This document shows, piece after piece, positions 27,247 through 36,660 of a stretch of 64,000 bases of DNA. Within the stretch, counting starts at the first letter, position 1. Every line of letters begins with the position of its first letter. Origin of the DNA: Pyrobaculum ferrireducens (GTDB lineage: Archaea > Thermoproteota > Thermoprotei > Thermoproteales > Thermoproteaceae); assembly GCF_000234805.1 (NCBI RefSeq), contig NC_016645.1:1216391-1280390 (forward strand). The letters are read 5' to 3'. The notes under the pieces were generated by a model. It ran no database searches. It had not been told where the DNA came from and was given only the letters and a program-made list of their open reading frames with translations. A program made the position numbers and the translations under genes.

Positions 27247-27858
27247 TCACGACGACCAGCCCCGCGAGGCCTCTCTATACGCAAGCATCTCTACAACATG
27301 CGCGGCGAAGAGAATAAGCAAGCCCAGAGGCGCCGTGACCACCGGGACGAGGAAGGCGACGCCCACCAGCGTGACCACATAAGCCGTGTGGAACCTCAAA
27401 ACCCCGGTATGTCTATACATGTGCTTGAGGTACAGCACATGCGTGGCTAGATACGCCAGCGCCAGGCCCCAGACAAGCCCCAATACGGCCAGCACAATAG
27501 CCAGAGCCGCATCCTGAGGGAGGTCCTGCAGTAGCGGCCTCTCCCTTCTCAGAAGCCCCAGCGCCAGAAGCGACAGCTCCACCACAAACAGAGCTGTGAG
27601 GAGCCGGGCCTGGACACCCGCCCACCTAACCCCCAGCCGGCTGAGCGCCATGAAGCCCCTATGGATTAGCAAGACGACGGCGAACCCCGCCGCCCCAAGG
27701 GGCAACGCCGCGAGGGCGAGGACGCCCAGGTAGGGAGACGCCGGGTTGCTAAACTCTACAAACACTGCAAACACAAGCAATACAATAGAGGCGGCGAGGA
27801 GCACCAAGCTGTATAGATACCCCCTGTACATGAGCCGGCAGGCAGACGCCAGATCCAT
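27247..27858 (-). CDS. Multi-pass membrane protein, 203 aa (DUF996-like)
   Basis: Six hydrophobic segments fill the protein, with positively charged loops (LIHRGFMALSRLGVRW, RRERPLL, YLKHMYRHTG). The layout resembles the archaeal DUF996 membrane family. ATG 27858 is supported by a TATA-like CTATTTTTAC 25 nt upstream; an upstream extension would run into tRNA-Val. Function unknown. Confidence 0.7.
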   Translation of the reverse strand: MDLASACRLMYRGYLYSLVLLAASIVLLVFAVFVEFSNPASPYLGVLALAALPLGAAGFAVVLLIHRGFMALSRLGVRWAGVQARLLTALFVVELSLLALGLLRRERPLLQDLPQDAALAIVLAVLGLVWGLALAYLATHVLYLKHMYRHTGVLRFHTAYVVTLVGVAFLVPVVTAPLGLLILFAAHVVEMLAYREASRGWSS

Positions 27859-27886
27859 AACAGAGGCGGCTTGGGGGTAAAAATAG

Positions 27887-27979
<93 letters not shown>

Positions 27980-28081
27980 GTTCCCCCTTACTCCACTATT
28001 TTTAAGTTTTTCCCTATGTGGTGGGTTGTCTGTCTCTTCGGCGCTACGGAGGATTTTTTAAACTGGATGTACGGCGTGTAC

Positions 28082-28243
28082 ATGGCGTCTGTGTTGGCGG
28101 TGCTGGGGGTTCACGCCAACGTGTTGAGGAGGTACGGCGTGTCTCCGGAGGAGGATGTTGAGGCCGCTGTTTCGAAGCTGGCGGCCGCGGCGCCTCACAT
28201 AGCCCACTTCTTGAGAGAGGTGAGCAGGTTCGGCGGGTTGTAG
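28082..28243 (+). CDS. Small hypothetical protein, 53 (or 75) aa
   Basis: The short helical protein has an acidic middle (SPEEDVEAAVSKL). ATG 28082 is 26 nt after a TATA-like TTTTTTAAAC and is preferred; an in-frame ATG at 28016 would give 75 residues but lies too close to the tRNA-Val promoter region. No family is recognised. Confidence 0.45.
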   Translation: MASVLAVLGVHANVLRRYGVSPEEDVEAAVSKLAAAAPHIAHFLREVSRFGGL

Positions 28244-28296
28244 CGCGTGTTTTTCCGGGGGTGAAGTTTTAAATGTCTCCGTGTTGTATATGACGG

Positions 28297-28347
28297 GTGA
28301 CGAGAGGCGGTGGGAGATTGGTGATCGGGGATTTGAACGCTGATATA
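28297..28347 (+). ncRNA. Candidate C/D box sRNA
   Basis: C box variant GTGACGA (28297-28303), C' box GTGATCG (28321-28327), exactly 12 nt, then D box CTGA (28340-28343). A TATA-like GTTTTAAAT lies about 27 nt before the C box. This geometry is that of archaeal 2'-O-methylation guides. The D' box is degenerate and the C box imperfect. The D box overlaps the TATA-like GATATATG of the next gene. Confidence 0.4.
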
Positions 28348-28363
28348 TGTTGTCTATTTCTAC

Positions 28364-29347
28364 GTGGATCTCGTTGTTAGAATTTCTCGGGGGAGGGCCT
28401 TGGAGCTCCGCGGGGGCGGCGTTAGGCTGGGGTCTAGCTTTGTGCCTGGTGAGGTTGAGGTGAGGTGGGACGGGGTATACGTCGGGGGTAGGCTTCTTGT
28501 CTTTAGGCGGGCTTTGAAGTGTCCCGTGAAAATCGGCGGTGCGTATCTCTGCGGGGAGCCGGCGGAGGTGCCCCGCTTCTTCTACAGGGAGGTGTTTACA
28601 GAGGGGCTTGGGGAGAGGTTGCGGCTGGCTGAGCTCTTCGCCACCGACAGGCTAAACGGGGGTGACTGCCTCGCTGAGTATCTCTACGCCTTGGCGAGGG
28701 GGGCGCCGTTCCTCTGGTCTATCTACAGGAGGGGGCCTGTGGAGAGGCCGCGGAGGTGTGGCGAGGTGCTGGGGGTGCTGGTGTCGCGGGGGCTTAGGGA
28801 GCGGGTGGCGTACGAGCCCCCCGCGCTGGGGCGGGCCGCGGGTGCTCTCCTGGGTCTGCTTCGTTTCTCGGAGGCGTTGGGGCTTGTGGAGAGGTCGTGG
28901 CTGGGGCTGGCGGTGGCTCTGAGGTACGGGATCTACGGCGCCCTGCGCTGGGACCTACCGCGGTCCCCCGACATGTGGTTGCTTCTCTTTGGGATATACG
29001 CGGCTCTTGACCCCGTCGTGGTGCCCGGCGGCGTGGCTCTGGATCTGGGTCTGCTGAGGGCGCTTCCCTACATAGTGGCGCGGGTCTTGGGGAGGTGGGT
29101 GGTTGCCTTCAACGTGGCGGGTCTCCGCATGGCGGCGGGGAATATCAACATGATGGTGGACGGCGGGCGGAAGAGGGCGCGGTACGCGTCGTGTGACGGG
29201 GATAGGTGCGTCGTGGGGGACCTCCACTTCAACATATGTGTGGAGCTGGAGTGCGGGGTGTTTAGGACTTGGGATTTTGAGTTTAAGGGGCCGGTTAAAT
29301 GCCGCGACCTCGCCCTCCCCTACGTGGCGGTGGAGCCTTGTAAATAG
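28364..29347 (+). CDS. Hypothetical protein, 327 aa
   Basis: I do not recognise this gene. It has an N-terminal beta-rich region (about 1-70; VRISRGRALELRGGGVRLG), a hydrophobic helical middle (about 155-240) and a cysteine-containing C-terminal beta region (CDGDRCVV, CVELECG, CRDLALP). GTG 28364 starts it. GC-rich third positions and length support a real gene. It lies alone between a C/D sRNA candidate and a phosphoribosyltransferase. Confidence 0.65.
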   Translation: MDLVVRISRGRALELRGGGVRLGSSFVPGEVEVRWDGVYVGGRLLVFRRALKCPVKIGGAYLCGEPAEVPRFFYREVFTEGLGERLRLAELFATDRLNGGDCLAEYLYALARGAPFLWSIYRRGPVERPRRCGEVLGVLVSRGLRERVAYEPPALGRAAGALLGLLRFSEALGLVERSWLGLAVALRYGIYGALRWDLPRSPDMWLLLFGIYAALDPVVVPGGVALDLGLLRALPYIVARVLGRWVVAFNVAGLRMAAGNINMMVDGGRKRARYASCDGDRCVVGDLHFNICVELECGVFRTWDFEFKGPVKCRDLALPYVAVEPCK

Positions 29348-29389
29348 TTTAAGTTAATGTATATAAACGCGGTGGTTTCATCCATCAAC

Positions 29390-30055
29390 GTGCCTAAGAT
29401 ACCTGTGAAGGTGGTGACCTTCGACGAGATTGTAGAGTGGAGCAGGCAGCTGGCGGCTAAGATAAGGGAGAGCGGGTGGCAACCCGACGTAATTGTGGCC
29501 ATCGCCAGGGGGGGCTTCGTCCCGGCGAGGCTTCTCTGCGACTGGCTGGGGGTTAGCGACTTGGTGAGCATCCAGGTGGTGCACTGGCCCTCCGCGGCGC
29601 AGGTGGCGGAGAAGGCGTATGTGAAGTACCCGGTCTCGGTGGATCTGCGGGGGAAGAGAGTGCTTATAGTAGACGACATAGTTGACACGGGGGACAGCGT
29701 AGAGCTCGCGAAGAGGAGCGTAGAGGAGTGTTGTAACCCTGCCGAGGTGAGGACAGCGGCTCTGCAGGTTATTACAAGCGTAGCCAAGATAATCCCCGAC
29801 TACTACGCCGTCGAGGTCAGGGAGTGGGTGTGGTTCGCCTATCAGTGGAACGCGGTGGAGGACGCCGCCGGCTTCATTATGAAGATTGTGAAGGAGACTG
29901 GGAGGGCTGAGTGGTGCCTCGACGAGTTGATACAGGCGCATATGGAGTGGTACGGTTGGGAGTATGTAGAGAAGAGGTTTGGCTATATACTGTACGCCCT
30001 GGATATGTTGAGCAGGAGGGGCCTGGTCAAGGTGGGCCGGTGCCGCTCCGCCTGA
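29390..30055 (+). CDS. Phosphoribosyltransferase-family protein with C-terminal extension
   Basis: The PRPP-binding motif VLIVDDIVDTGDSV (around residue 90) and the 'DVIVAIARGGFVPARLLCDWL' strand-loop identify a type I phosphoribosyltransferase, perhaps hypoxanthine/xanthine salvage. A further C-terminal region of about 70 residues is helical and Trp-rich (HMEWYGWEYVEKRFGY). The upstream ATG at 29357 overlaps a TATA box (GTATATAAAC, 29358-29367), so GTG 29390, 26 nt downstream, is the likely leaderless start. It overlaps convergently with moeA by 29 bases. Confidence 0.85.
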   Translation: MPKIPVKVVTFDEIVEWSRQLAAKIRESGWQPDVIVAIARGGFVPARLLCDWLGVSDLVSIQVVHWPSAAQVAEKAYVKYPVSVDLRGKRVLIVDDIVDTGDSVELAKRSVEECCNPAEVRTAALQVITSVAKIIPDYYAVEVREWVWFAYQWNAVEDAAGFIMKIVKETGRAEWCLDELIQAHMEWYGWEYVEKRFGYILYALDMLSRRGLVKVGRCRSA

Positions 30056-31262
30056 CGTCGCGGTAGAGGAGGACCGGCACCACGTCGCCCTTCTTCACCC
30101 CGCCCGGTGGGATGAGTGCAAGACCCCCGGCCTCCGGCTCGGTGAAGGAGTGGTGCTTAACCTTTATCGGCTTGGCGTAGAGCTCCCCCTCGCCCGGCTC
30201 TATCTTTACCCTCACCACCTGGGCCATCTCCCCATGGACGTCTTGGGTGACGGTGGCGTATACCCAGCCCAGCCCCGGGGGCCTCGTTACGTTGGCCATG
30301 TGGCGGAGGACTGGCTCCACTATTCTAATCACGCCGTGGAGGGCGCTGATTGGGTAGCCGGAGAGGCCGAAGACGGGCTTGCCGCCGACAACAGCCACGC
30401 TTGTGGGCCTGCCGGGCTTCATCCGGAAGCCCCTCAGCCCGCCGAAGCCCAGCTTGTAGAAGTGGTCTATCTCGCTGGGGCCGGCGCCCCCCGTTATTAT
30501 CACCGCGTCGTACTCGGCTAGGAACTTGTCAACGACGGCCCTCACCTCTTCGTGTCTGTCGCTGGCCACCACCTTCTCCCTCACCTCTACATACGGCATG
30601 TACGTCTGGATGTACCAGGCGACTAGGGAGGCCGTGGACTCAATGACTTTCCCCTTCATCACCAGCTCCGCGGCGGTGTCTGGGTCGATGGGCGGGACGA
30701 TGAGCTCATCCCCCGTCGCCACTATGCCCACCCGCACCTTTCTGTAGGCGTATATCGTAGTGATCCCGACGTCGAGCAGACCGACGACGTCGAAGGGCGT
30801 CACCACCGTGCCTTGGCTGAGCATGACGGTCCCTCTGCGGACGTACGATCCCGGAGGGTCTGCATTTGCGTATTTTTCATACCTCGCCTTGACCACCACG
30901 TACTCGCCATCTCGCTCCACCGCCTCCTCCGGCACCACGGCGTCTGCGCCGTCTGGAAGAAAGGCCCCCACGGTAACGTAGACAGCCTCCCCGCTTCCAA
31001 CGGCCAGATCTCCTCTGTACTGGCCCACCAGCACGGTGCCGATCACTCTAAATCTGCCGGGGGTGGCCTCCGAGTTCACGGCATAGCCGTCGTAGGCGGC
31101 CCGGGGCTTTGGGGGGTAGTCGTGGGGGGCTACGACATCCCTCGCGGCCACTCTCCCCGCCGCGTCCCAGGCGGCGACTTTCTCAACATCTGTAACTCTC
31201 TTGATTTGTGGGAGGATTTCCGCCACCCTCGCCACAGGGTTGAGCCCAGATAAGTACCTCAT
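30027..31262 (-). CDS. moeA: Molybdopterin molybdenumtransferase MoeA
   Basis: This 411-residue enzyme inserts Mo (or W in hyperthermophiles) into adenylated molybdopterin. The N-terminal 'KPRAAYDGYAV' (about 52-62), 'GAFLPDGADAVVPEE', the MPT-binding 'VGIVATGDELI' and 'VIITGGAGPSEIDH' motifs, and 'FGLSGYPISALHG' are all present. Length and domain order are normal. A TATA box (31283-31292) lies about 26 nt before the ATG. It supplies cofactor for tungsto- or molybdoenzymes not encoded in this window. Confidence 0.95.
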   Translation of the reverse strand: MRYLSGLNPVARVAEILPQIKRVTDVEKVAAWDAAGRVAARDVVAPHDYPPKPRAAYDGYAVNSEATPGRFRVIGTVLVGQYRGDLAVGSGEAVYVTVGAFLPDGADAVVPEEAVERDGEYVVVKARYEKYANADPPGSYVRRGTVMLSQGTVVTPFDVVGLLDVGITTIYAYRKVRVGIVATGDELIVPPIDPDTAAELVMKGKVIESTASLVAWYIQTYMPYVEVREKVVASDRHEEVRAVVDKFLAEYDAVIITGGAGPSEIDHFYKLGFGGLRGFRMKPGRPTSVAVVGGKPVFGLSGYPISALHGVIRIVEPVLRHMANVTRPPGLGWVYATVTQDVHGEMAQVVRVKIEPGEGELYAKPIKVKHHSFTEPEAGGLALIPPGGVKKGDVVPVLLYRDVRRSGTGPP

Positions 31263-31380
31263 GTAGAGTGGTCTGTGACCGGCTAATAAATATTAGCAGG
31301 GGCTCCTGCGCGATCTTTTTGGCGAGGCCGGGGCCGCCGGCTGGGGGAAGATTTTTAAAACGGCTTGTGGGGGTGTGTGG

Positions 31381-31430
31381 GTGATGCTGTCAGGGTTACG
31401 GCGAGTGGTGACCGGAGGCGCTACGGCTGA
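31381..31430 (+). ncRNA. Candidate C/D box sRNA
   Basis: C box GTGATGC (31381-31387), C' box GTGACCG (31408-31414), then exactly 12 nt to D box CTGA (31427-31430); a TATA-like ATTTTTAAAA lies at 31351-31360. The C-to-D spacing (39 nt) matches the clearer C/D sRNA at 45111. The D box runs straight into the TATA box of the Elf1 gene. The C box has one deviation and D' is not canonical. Confidence 0.42.
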
Positions 31431-31463
31431 TATTTTTATATAAGGGGGGTAGGGGTGGGTGTC

Positions 31464-31775
31464 ATGGGTAGGCGTAGGAGAAAGAGGAAAGTTTTACTTA
31501 GGCCGAAGAAGACCCTCCCGAAGATCTTTACCTGTCCCCACTGCGGGGCGCAGCTAGTCTCTGTCAAGAAGACGGAGAAGGGGTATCTGGTGATCTGCGG
31601 CAACTGTGGGCTGAGGCACGAGTTTGAGGAGAGGGCTGGGTGGATGCCGGTGGATTACTACAACGCCTTTGTTGACCTCTACCTAGAGGGGAGGATAGCC
31701 CCGCCGCAACAACAGGCGGGCCCCGCGGGGGAGGCGGCCGTGGAGGAGGCGGAGGAGGGCGATGAATCTCTATGA
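31464..31775 (+). CDS. elf1: Elf1-like transcription elongation factor
   Basis: The 103-residue protein has a basic N-terminus ([15 protein letters not shown]), one zinc ribbon (FTCPHCG near residue 23 and ICGNCG near 45) and the '[15 protein letters not shown]' helix diagnostic of Elf1, followed by an acidic tail. It should ride with RNA polymerase during elongation. ATG 31464 is 25 nt after the TATA box (TTTTTATATA). It overlaps the GGGP synthase gene by 14 bases. Confidence 0.88.
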   Translation: MGRRRRKRKVLLRPKKTLPKIFTCPHCGAQLVSVKKTEKGYLVICGNCGLRHEFEERAGWMPVDYYNAFVDLYLEGRIAPPQQQAGPAGEAAVEEAEEGDESL

Positions 31776-32481
31776 GTACTTACTAGAGGGGGTTAAGCAT
31801 TTTACGTTGATTGACCCCGACAAGTCCGTCGACTATCTAAAAATCGCGAGGCACGCCCTGGAGGCGGGGACCGACGGGATACTTGTTGGCGGCTCGCTGG
31901 GGATTAAGGAGGAGCAGATGTCCCGGGTGGTTAGGGACATCAAGACTGTTGCGAACGTGCCCGTTGTGCTTTTTCCAGGCTCTTTGACGCAGCTCACCGA
32001 CGCGGCCGACGGGGTGCTGTTCCTAAGCGTATTGAACTCCCTCGACCCCTACTTCATCGTGGGGGCCCAGGTGCAGGCGGCGGTGTTGATAGCCAAGCAC
32101 TACCCCGGGCTTGAGGTCATCTCCACGGCGTATGTAATTGTGGGGGACGGCGGCGCGGCTGGCTTCGTCTCTATGAGCAAGCCGATTCCCTACACGAGGC
32201 CTGACATCGCCGCGGCGTACGCCCTAGCCGCGAATTACATTGGCTTCAAGGCTGTGTACCTCGAGGCCGGTAGCGGGGCGCCTCAGCCGGTGCCCCCCGA
32301 GATGGTGCGCGCCGCCAGGAGGGCCTTCCCGCGGGTTTTAATCGTGGGCGGGGGGATTAGGAGCGGCGAGGCGGCGAGGGCCATCGCCAGGGAGAGGCCC
32401 AACGTGGTGGTCACGGGGACTCTGGCGGAGGAGGCTCCCGAAAAGCTGGGCGATATAGTGAAAGCGGTTAAGAGGCCCTAG
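31762..32481 (+). CDS. Geranylgeranylglyceryl phosphate synthase
   Basis: The 239-residue TIM-barrel prenyltransferase of the PcrB/GGGPS family joins geranylgeranyl-PP to glycerol-1-phosphate, the first ether bond of archaeal lipids. '[10 protein letters not shown]' (about 13-22), '[12 protein letters not shown]', '[13 protein letters not shown]' (substrate Glu) and the phosphate-binding '[11 protein letters not shown]' are visible. It functionally complements the mevalonate pathway gene in this window. Its stop overlaps the convergent L39e stop. Confidence 0.95.
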   Translation: MNLYEYLLEGVKHFTLIDPDKSVDYLKIARHALEAGTDGILVGGSLGIKEEQMSRVVRDIKTVANVPVVLFPGSLTQLTDAADGVLFLSVLNSLDPYFIVGAQVQAAVLIAKHYPGLEVISTAYVIVGDGGAAGFVSMSKPIPYTRPDIAAAYALAANYIGFKAVYLEAGSGAPQPVPPEMVRAARRAFPRVLIVGGGIRSGEAARAIARERPNVVVTGTLAEEAPEKLGDIVKAVKRP

Positions 32482-32633
32482 GCCTTCAGCTTCGTCCTCC
32501 TCCAGTGCCTCCTGGCGGGGGATCTTGTCACTCTCCTCTTGGTCTTCGCCACGACCCACACTGGCGGGTTTCGGTTGGAGTTCAACGCGGCGGCGAGCCT
32601 CAGCTTCTTGCCGAGGGGCTTGTTCCTGGCCAT
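32478..32633 (-). CDS. rpl39e: 50S ribosomal protein L39e
   Basis: The protein has 51 residues: [20 protein letters not shown], then '[28 protein letters not shown]', the unmistakable L39e of the exit tunnel, rich in Arg and Lys. It lies downstream of PDCD5 and S19e on the same strand and is probably the last gene of that unit. Its stop codon overlaps that of the convergent GGGP synthase gene. Confidence 0.95.
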   Translation of the reverse strand: MARNKPLGKKLRLAAALNSNRNPPVWVVAKTKRRVTRSPARRHWRRTKLKA

Positions 32634-32670
32634 GCCACCGGCTTAAAATACTGCTTATAAATCTTGTGGC

Positions 32671-33003
32671 CTAAAGCTTGAAGCGGTACTCCCTCCGGGT
32701 TTGGCTGTATACGCTCTCCAAGATTTTTTTCAAAGTGGCGTCGTCTATGGGCACCTTCACCCTACCCGATGCGGCTAGGCTTATGAGCTGTTGCTCTAGG
32801 GCCTCCGCCAGCTCTGGCCTCACCACCTTGATGTTGTCAAGCCTCGCCAAGGCCTCCGGTGTCAAGATCTGCTTCAACGCGGCCCGCCTCTGCGCAGCCG
32901 CTATCTGGGCCTGCCGCTCCAGCTCGGCCTTTTTCTGGAGCTCCTCCAGTTTCCTCCTGCGGATCTCCTCAATCTCCCTGTCTTCGAAACCCTCTCCGTC
33001 CAT
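32671..33003 (-). CDS. PDCD5-family DNA-binding protein
   Basis: The 110-residue protein has a long charged N-terminal helix ([24 protein letters not shown]) and the compact three-helix core '[29 protein letters not shown]' of archaeal PDCD5/TFAR19 homologues, known as DNA-binding proteins of unclear role. Its first base overlaps the S19e stop, as commonly seen in archaeal S19e-PDCD5-L39e units. Confidence 0.93.
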   Translation of the reverse strand: MDGEGFEDREIEEIRRRKLEELQKKAELERQAQIAAAQRRAALKQILTPEALARLDNIKVVRPELAEALEQQLISLAASGRVKVPIDDATLKKILESVYSQTRREYRFKL

Positions 33004-33479
33004 TACTCCTTGGGCGGCGCTACGTACTTGGCGAGCTCCGGCCTAGCCTTCACCAAGTCCTTAGCTATCTTTGTGACTAGCCTGTCCACTAGAGAGCGGC
33101 CCTCCGGCGTCAAGACCCTCCCCTTCTTAGTCCTCGCCACGAGGCCTGCCTGCTCTAGTTGCTGTAGTATCTTTCTAATTACTGCGCCGCCTGCCTTTCT
33201 GGTCCTCTCCGGCCTGGTCTTGTCGCCGATTTTCGCCCTGTATCCATACGCAGTCCTCAAACTGCCCACCCCAACGGGCCCGTGTATGTATAGCTTCCTC
33301 ATGAGGGAGGCGGCTCTTACGTACCACCAGTCGGCGGACATGGGAGGCCTCTCCTTGTTGGCGCCGGTCTTGACGAAAGGCGCCCACACTGGCGGCTTCA
33401 CCTGCGGCACGTTTTCCTTTATGTACCTGGCTAATTCGCTTATCAACTGATCCGCTGGCACGTCCTTAACGGAGGGCAT
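33003..33479 (-). CDS. rps19e: 30S ribosomal protein S19e
   Basis: The 158-residue protein has the S19e signature '[35 protein letters not shown]' in its middle and a winged-helix C-terminus. ATG 33479 lies about 23 nt after the TATA box (TTTTATAT, 33498-33506); a longer in-frame start at 33494 would lie too close to that box. It heads the S19e-PDCD5-L39e operon. Confidence 0.95.
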   Translation of the reverse strand: MPSVKDVPADQLISELARYIKENVPQVKPPVWAPFVKTGANKERPPMSADWWYVRAASLMRKLYIHGPVGVGSLRTAYGYRAKIGDKTRPERTRKAGGAVIRKILQQLEQAGLVARTKKGRVLTPEGRSLVDRLVTKIAKDLVKARPELAKYVAPPKE

Positions 33480-33577
33480 AGGCGCCCTACACACCTCAAT
33501 ATAAAACCTTTACGCCCCCCCGCCCGGCGCGTTGGCGGGGGAATAATTTTATATACCCAACGACGGTGGGAGTCGTC

Positions 33578-33907
33578 ATGAGGTTTTGCCCCAACGACAG
33601 GAGTCTGCTAATCCCCGTGAGGAAGGGGGACAGGACTGTGCTGAGGTGTCCTAAGTGCGGCTACGAGGAGGACGCGTCTAACGCCCAGGGGCGCTACCAG
33701 AGCAAGACAGTTGTGGAGAATAGGAACACCGTCATCGTCTTGGCGGATAATGCGACCAACCTGCCTAGGGTTAAGACTAGGGGGTGTCCCAAGTGCGGCC
33801 ACGACGAGGCGTATTTCTGGGTTCAGCAGACGAGGGCGGCTGACGAGCCGCCTACCCGCTTCTATAAGTGTACTAAATGCGGCCACACCTGGCGTGAGTA
33901 CGAGTAA
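33578..33907 (+). CDS. tfs: Transcription factor S (TFS)
   Basis: The 109-residue cleavage-stimulating factor has an N-terminal RPB9-type Zn ribbon (CPND...CPKCGY) and a C-terminal TFIIS ribbon with the catalytic-loop region 'QQTRAADEPPTRFYKCTKCGHTWREY' containing the acidic Asp-Glu pair. It rescues stalled RNA polymerase. ATG 33578 is 25 nt after the TATA box (TTTTATATA); GTG 33566 is less likely. Confidence 0.94.
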   Translation: MRFCPNDRSLLIPVRKGDRTVLRCPKCGYEEDASNAQGRYQSKTVVENRNTVIVLADNATNLPRVKTRGCPKCGHDEAYFWVQQTRAADEPPTRFYKCTKCGHTWREYE

Positions 33908-33955
33908 TATCGGGCGTCTCGCTAAGTTTTTAAAAACTGGGCGGTAGATATGGAC

Positions 33956-34705
33956 ATGTCTAAGCCCGTCCTGACTTATATGGACGCCAAGGAGTTCGCG
34001 TACATAGTTGACTCTATAGCTGTGTTGGTGGAGGAGGCCAGCTTCGTGGTTAGGGGGGACGGCCTCTATCTCAGAGCTCTCGACGCCTCGAGGACCGCCA
34101 TGGTGGATTTAATCATGCCGAAGGAGGCTTTCGAAGAGTTTCCAGAGGTGGATGAGCTTAGGTTCGGCCTCAATTTAAAGGATCTCAAGAAGTTGCTTAG
34201 GAGGGTGAAGAAGGGAGATAAGATATCTATGGAGTTTGAGGAGGGGAGGCTGAGGATTAAGCTGGTCGGCAAGTCGGTGCGCTCCATCACCTTGCCCTCT
34301 ATCGAGGTGGTGGGGGAGGAGTTGCCCACGCCTAAGGTGGTGTACACCGCCATGGTTAAGACCGCCAGCGACATCTTGGCTTCGGCTATTAAAGACGCCG
34401 ACGCCGTGGCGGACGAGGTTAAGTTCGACGCCACTGAGGAGGCGTTTGTGATAAGCGCAACCAGCGACAAGGGGGAGGTGGAGGTGAGGCTGGAGAAGAA
34501 CAGCGAGTTGGTGTACGAATTCGACGTGAAGGAGCCGGCATCCGCCAGGTTCTCCCTGGAGTACCTAGTGGACATTGTGAGCAGGTCTTCGAAAATCAGC
34601 GACATAGTCACCGTGGAGCTCGCCACCGCCAAGCCGGTGCACCTCACCTTCGACATACCGGCTGGGGGGAGGATAGCCTACTTCGTCGCGCCGAGGGTGG
34701 AGTGA
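33956..34705 (+). CDS. pcn: DNA polymerase sliding clamp (PCNA)
   Basis: The protein of about 249 residues has the duplicated clamp fold: '[27 protein letters not shown]' in domain one, '[21 protein letters not shown]' in domain two and the C-terminal '[10 protein letters not shown]'. It encircles DNA and tethers polymerase, ligase and FEN1. ATG 33956 is chosen over 33950 from the TATA box at about 33927-33935. It overlaps the primase gene by four bases. Confidence 0.95.
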   Translation: MSKPVLTYMDAKEFAYIVDSIAVLVEEASFVVRGDGLYLRALDASRTAMVDLIMPKEAFEEFPEVDELRFGLNLKDLKKLLRRVKKGDKISMEFEEGRLRIKLVGKSVRSITLPSIEVVGEELPTPKVVYTAMVKTASDILASAIKDADAVADEVKFDATEEAFVISATSDKGEVEVRLEKNSELVYEFDVKEPASARFSLEYLVDIVSRSSKISDIVTVELATAKPVHLTFDIPAGGRIAYFVAPRVE

Positions 34706-35640
34706 TTATCGAGGTATTTTTCCGCAACTTCTACCGAAACTACGCCAGGTTTGAAATCGACGCGGTGGAGAGGAGGGAATTCGCCTTTCAGCCGTTCGGC
34801 GGGGGCATGGTGAGGCACAAGTCCTTCAAGTCGCTGGAGGACTTGAGGAGGTTCGTGGTGGAGAAGACTCCGAGGCATATATACCACTCCGTGGCGTATT
34901 ACGAGAGGCCGGGCGAGGAGGATATGGAGGGGAAGGGCTGGCTGGGGGCGGACCTTGTCTTCGACATAGATGGGGACCACCTAGACACAGAGGCGTGCAG
35001 AGGAGCCACCCTGGTGACTCTCCAGTGCCTAGAGGACGCCAGGGAGGAGGCGAATAAGCTGGTGGACGTACTGAGGGAGGAGCTGGACCTAAAGCCCGCT
35101 AGGATAGTGTTTTCGGGGAACAGGGGCTTCCACATCCACGTCTCGGGCGAGGAGGTGCTTGGGCTTGGGGCTAGGGAGAGGAGGGAGTTGGTGAACTTCC
35201 TAAAGGCTGGGGGGTTCGACCCGTCGAGGTTTGAGGCTAGGCTCGGCAGGAGGAGGATTGTTCTCTACGAGGAGGTGCCCGTGGGGAGCCTCTTAAGGAT
35301 CCGGCAGGGGGTTGAGGACCCCAGGGCGCTTAGGGTTGAGATAGACGAGGTGGTGACGCAAGACGTCCACCGCCTCATCAGGGCGCCGGGGTCTATCAAC
35401 GGGAAGACGGGCCTCGCCGCCATCCCCCTCGCGTTGAGAGACTTGGAGAGGGGGGCGGAGGACATCGTCGAGAGGGCCGTGGCTTTTCGCAAGGGCCACC
35501 TGAGGTTTAGGTTTGAGAAGGACTTCCGCGGCGCTGTGTTGTTTGAAAAGGTGGAGGCGGGGGCTGGGGATTTCAAGGTGTTGCCGGCCTACGTGGCGAT
35601 ATATTTAGAACTCCAGGGATTTGGAAAGATACATGATTGA
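34702..35640 (+). CDS. priS: DNA primase small (catalytic) subunit PriS
   Basis: This 312-residue archaeo-eukaryotic primase has the catalytic acidic pair in '[11 protein letters not shown]' (about 94-104), the nucleotide-binding '[13 protein letters not shown]' (SGxxGxH motif) and '[23 protein letters not shown]'. It makes primers with PriL (not in this window). It starts at GTG 34702 overlapping the PCNA stop, so PCNA, PriS and GINS form one replication operon. Confidence 0.95.
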   Translation: MIIEVFFRNFYRNYARFEIDAVERREFAFQPFGGGMVRHKSFKSLEDLRRFVVEKTPRHIYHSVAYYERPGEEDMEGKGWLGADLVFDIDGDHLDTEACRGATLVTLQCLEDAREEANKLVDVLREELDLKPARIVFSGNRGFHIHVSGEEVLGLGARERRELVNFLKAGGFDPSRFEARLGRRRIVLYEEVPVGSLLRIRQGVEDPRALRVEIDEVVTQDVHRLIRAPGSINGKTGLAAIPLALRDLERGAEDIVERAVAFRKGHLRFRFEKDFRGAVLFEKVEAGAGDFKVLPAYVAIYLELQGFGKIHD

Positions 35641-36115
35641 GAAGATCAGGCTGTGGCTCTCTGCGGAGCTTAACTCGCGTATACTTTCCGACCCGCCGTT
35701 CAGCTCATATGCAGAGGCCGCCGAGCAGTTTCTAAGAGAGTTGCAGAACGCCCCCCTCCCCCAGGGCGTGCTGGATCAGGTAAAGGAGCAGGTGTCGGCC
35801 GCCTTGCTCACAATTATGGAGCTGAGGTTGAGGAAGATCGTCTGGGAGCTGGGGCAGGCGAGGGTGCCGAGCAGAGTCACGGCAGAGGAGGACAGGCTCA
35901 TCAGGCCGCTTGTGAAAATTAGACAAGCCGGCCCCCAGAGGAAGAGGGCGCAGGAGTACGTGGTGGTGCAGTTTCTAGTGGATCACCCCACCATAGTGAC
36001 GGAGGACTTCGTCCAGGTGGGGCCGTTTACGCGGGGGGATCTGGCCAAGTTGCCTCTTAGAGACGCCAAGGACCTCGAAGAGCGTGGGGTGGCTAGGCGT
36101 TTTCTAGGCGCGTAA
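35633..36115 (+). CDS. GINS complex subunit (Gins15/51 type)
   Basis: The 160-residue protein has a helical A-domain (about 1-110) and a small beta-rich C-terminal B-domain ('[14 protein letters not shown]'-like strand, '[28 protein letters not shown]'). The latter is the typical GINS 'G-x-F/Y...D...LP...A..L...G' pattern. Placement after pcn and priS matches the archaeal Gins15/51 gene neighbourhood. It would join MCM and GAN/RecJ in the replicative helicase. ATG 35633 overlaps the priS stop. Confidence 0.85.
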   Translation: MIEKIRLWLSAELNSRILSDPPFSSYAEAAEQFLRELQNAPLPQGVLDQVKEQVSAALLTIMELRLRKIVWELGQARVPSRVTAEEDRLIRPLVKIRQAGPQRKRAQEYVVVQFLVDHPTIVTEDFVQVGPFTRGDLAKLPLRDAKDLEERGVARRFLGA

Positions 36116-36145
36116 AATTTAAATCACCACCAGTTGCCCAGGGCC

Positions 36146-36421
36146 ATGAAGTTTCCCAAGAGCGTCAATGTGTACTGCCCCCGTTGCAACGCCTACACTA
36201 AGCACAGTGTTTCCAACTACCACGCCGGCCAGAGGCGCAGTTCGGCTGAGGGCCAGAGGAGGTACGAGAGGAAGCTTAAGGGCTACGGCTCGACGCCGAA
36301 GCCGAAGCAGAAGCGCTTCGCCAAGATAAATAAGAAGGTGACGCTGGTCTTTACATGTAGCAAATGCGGCTACAAGCTGGTCAAGACCCTGGGCAGGATG
36401 AAGAAGGTGGAGCTGGTGTAG
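36146..36421 (+). CDS. rpl44e: 50S ribosomal protein L44e
   Basis: The 91-residue protein has a zinc ribbon made of CPRC near residue 11 and CSKC near 72, and the basic '[34 protein letters not shown]' middle of L44e. ATG 36146 is 25 nt after a TATA-like AAAATTTAAA; the upstream TTG start is unlikely. The S27e gene begins one base after its stop. Confidence 0.95.
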   Translation: MKFPKSVNVYCPRCNAYTKHSVSNYHAGQRRSSAEGQRRYERKLKGYGSTPKPKQKRFAKINKKVTLVFTCSKCGYKLVKTLGRMKKVELV

Positions 36422-36422
36422 T

Positions 36423-36626
36423 ATGCCCGTCAGATTCAGCAGAGTCCTAATACCGCAACCCAAGTCCAAATTTATTAAGATTAGGTGTCCCGACTGCGGC
36501 AACGAGCAGATTACCTACAGCCACGCCGCCATGGTGGTGCGTTGCCTAGTCTGCGGAAGGGTGCTCGCGCAGCCCACGGGCGGTAAGGCGAGATTCGCCG
36601 GCCACATAGTCAAGATTCTAGAGTAG
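36423..36626 (+). CDS. rps27e: 30S ribosomal protein S27e
   Basis: The 67-residue zinc-finger protein has CPDCGN near 22 and CLVCGR near 41, flanked by '[17 protein letters not shown]' and ending 'GHIVKILE', the standard archaeal S27e. It is tightly linked after L44e, as is usual, with the eIF2-alpha promoter following its stop. Confidence 0.95.
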   Translation: MPVRFSRVLIPQPKSKFIKIRCPDCGNEQITYSHAAMVVRCLVCGRVLAQPTGGKARFAGHIVKILE

Positions 36627-36660
36627 TAAAGGGATTTATAACCACCCCAACTCCCCTATT

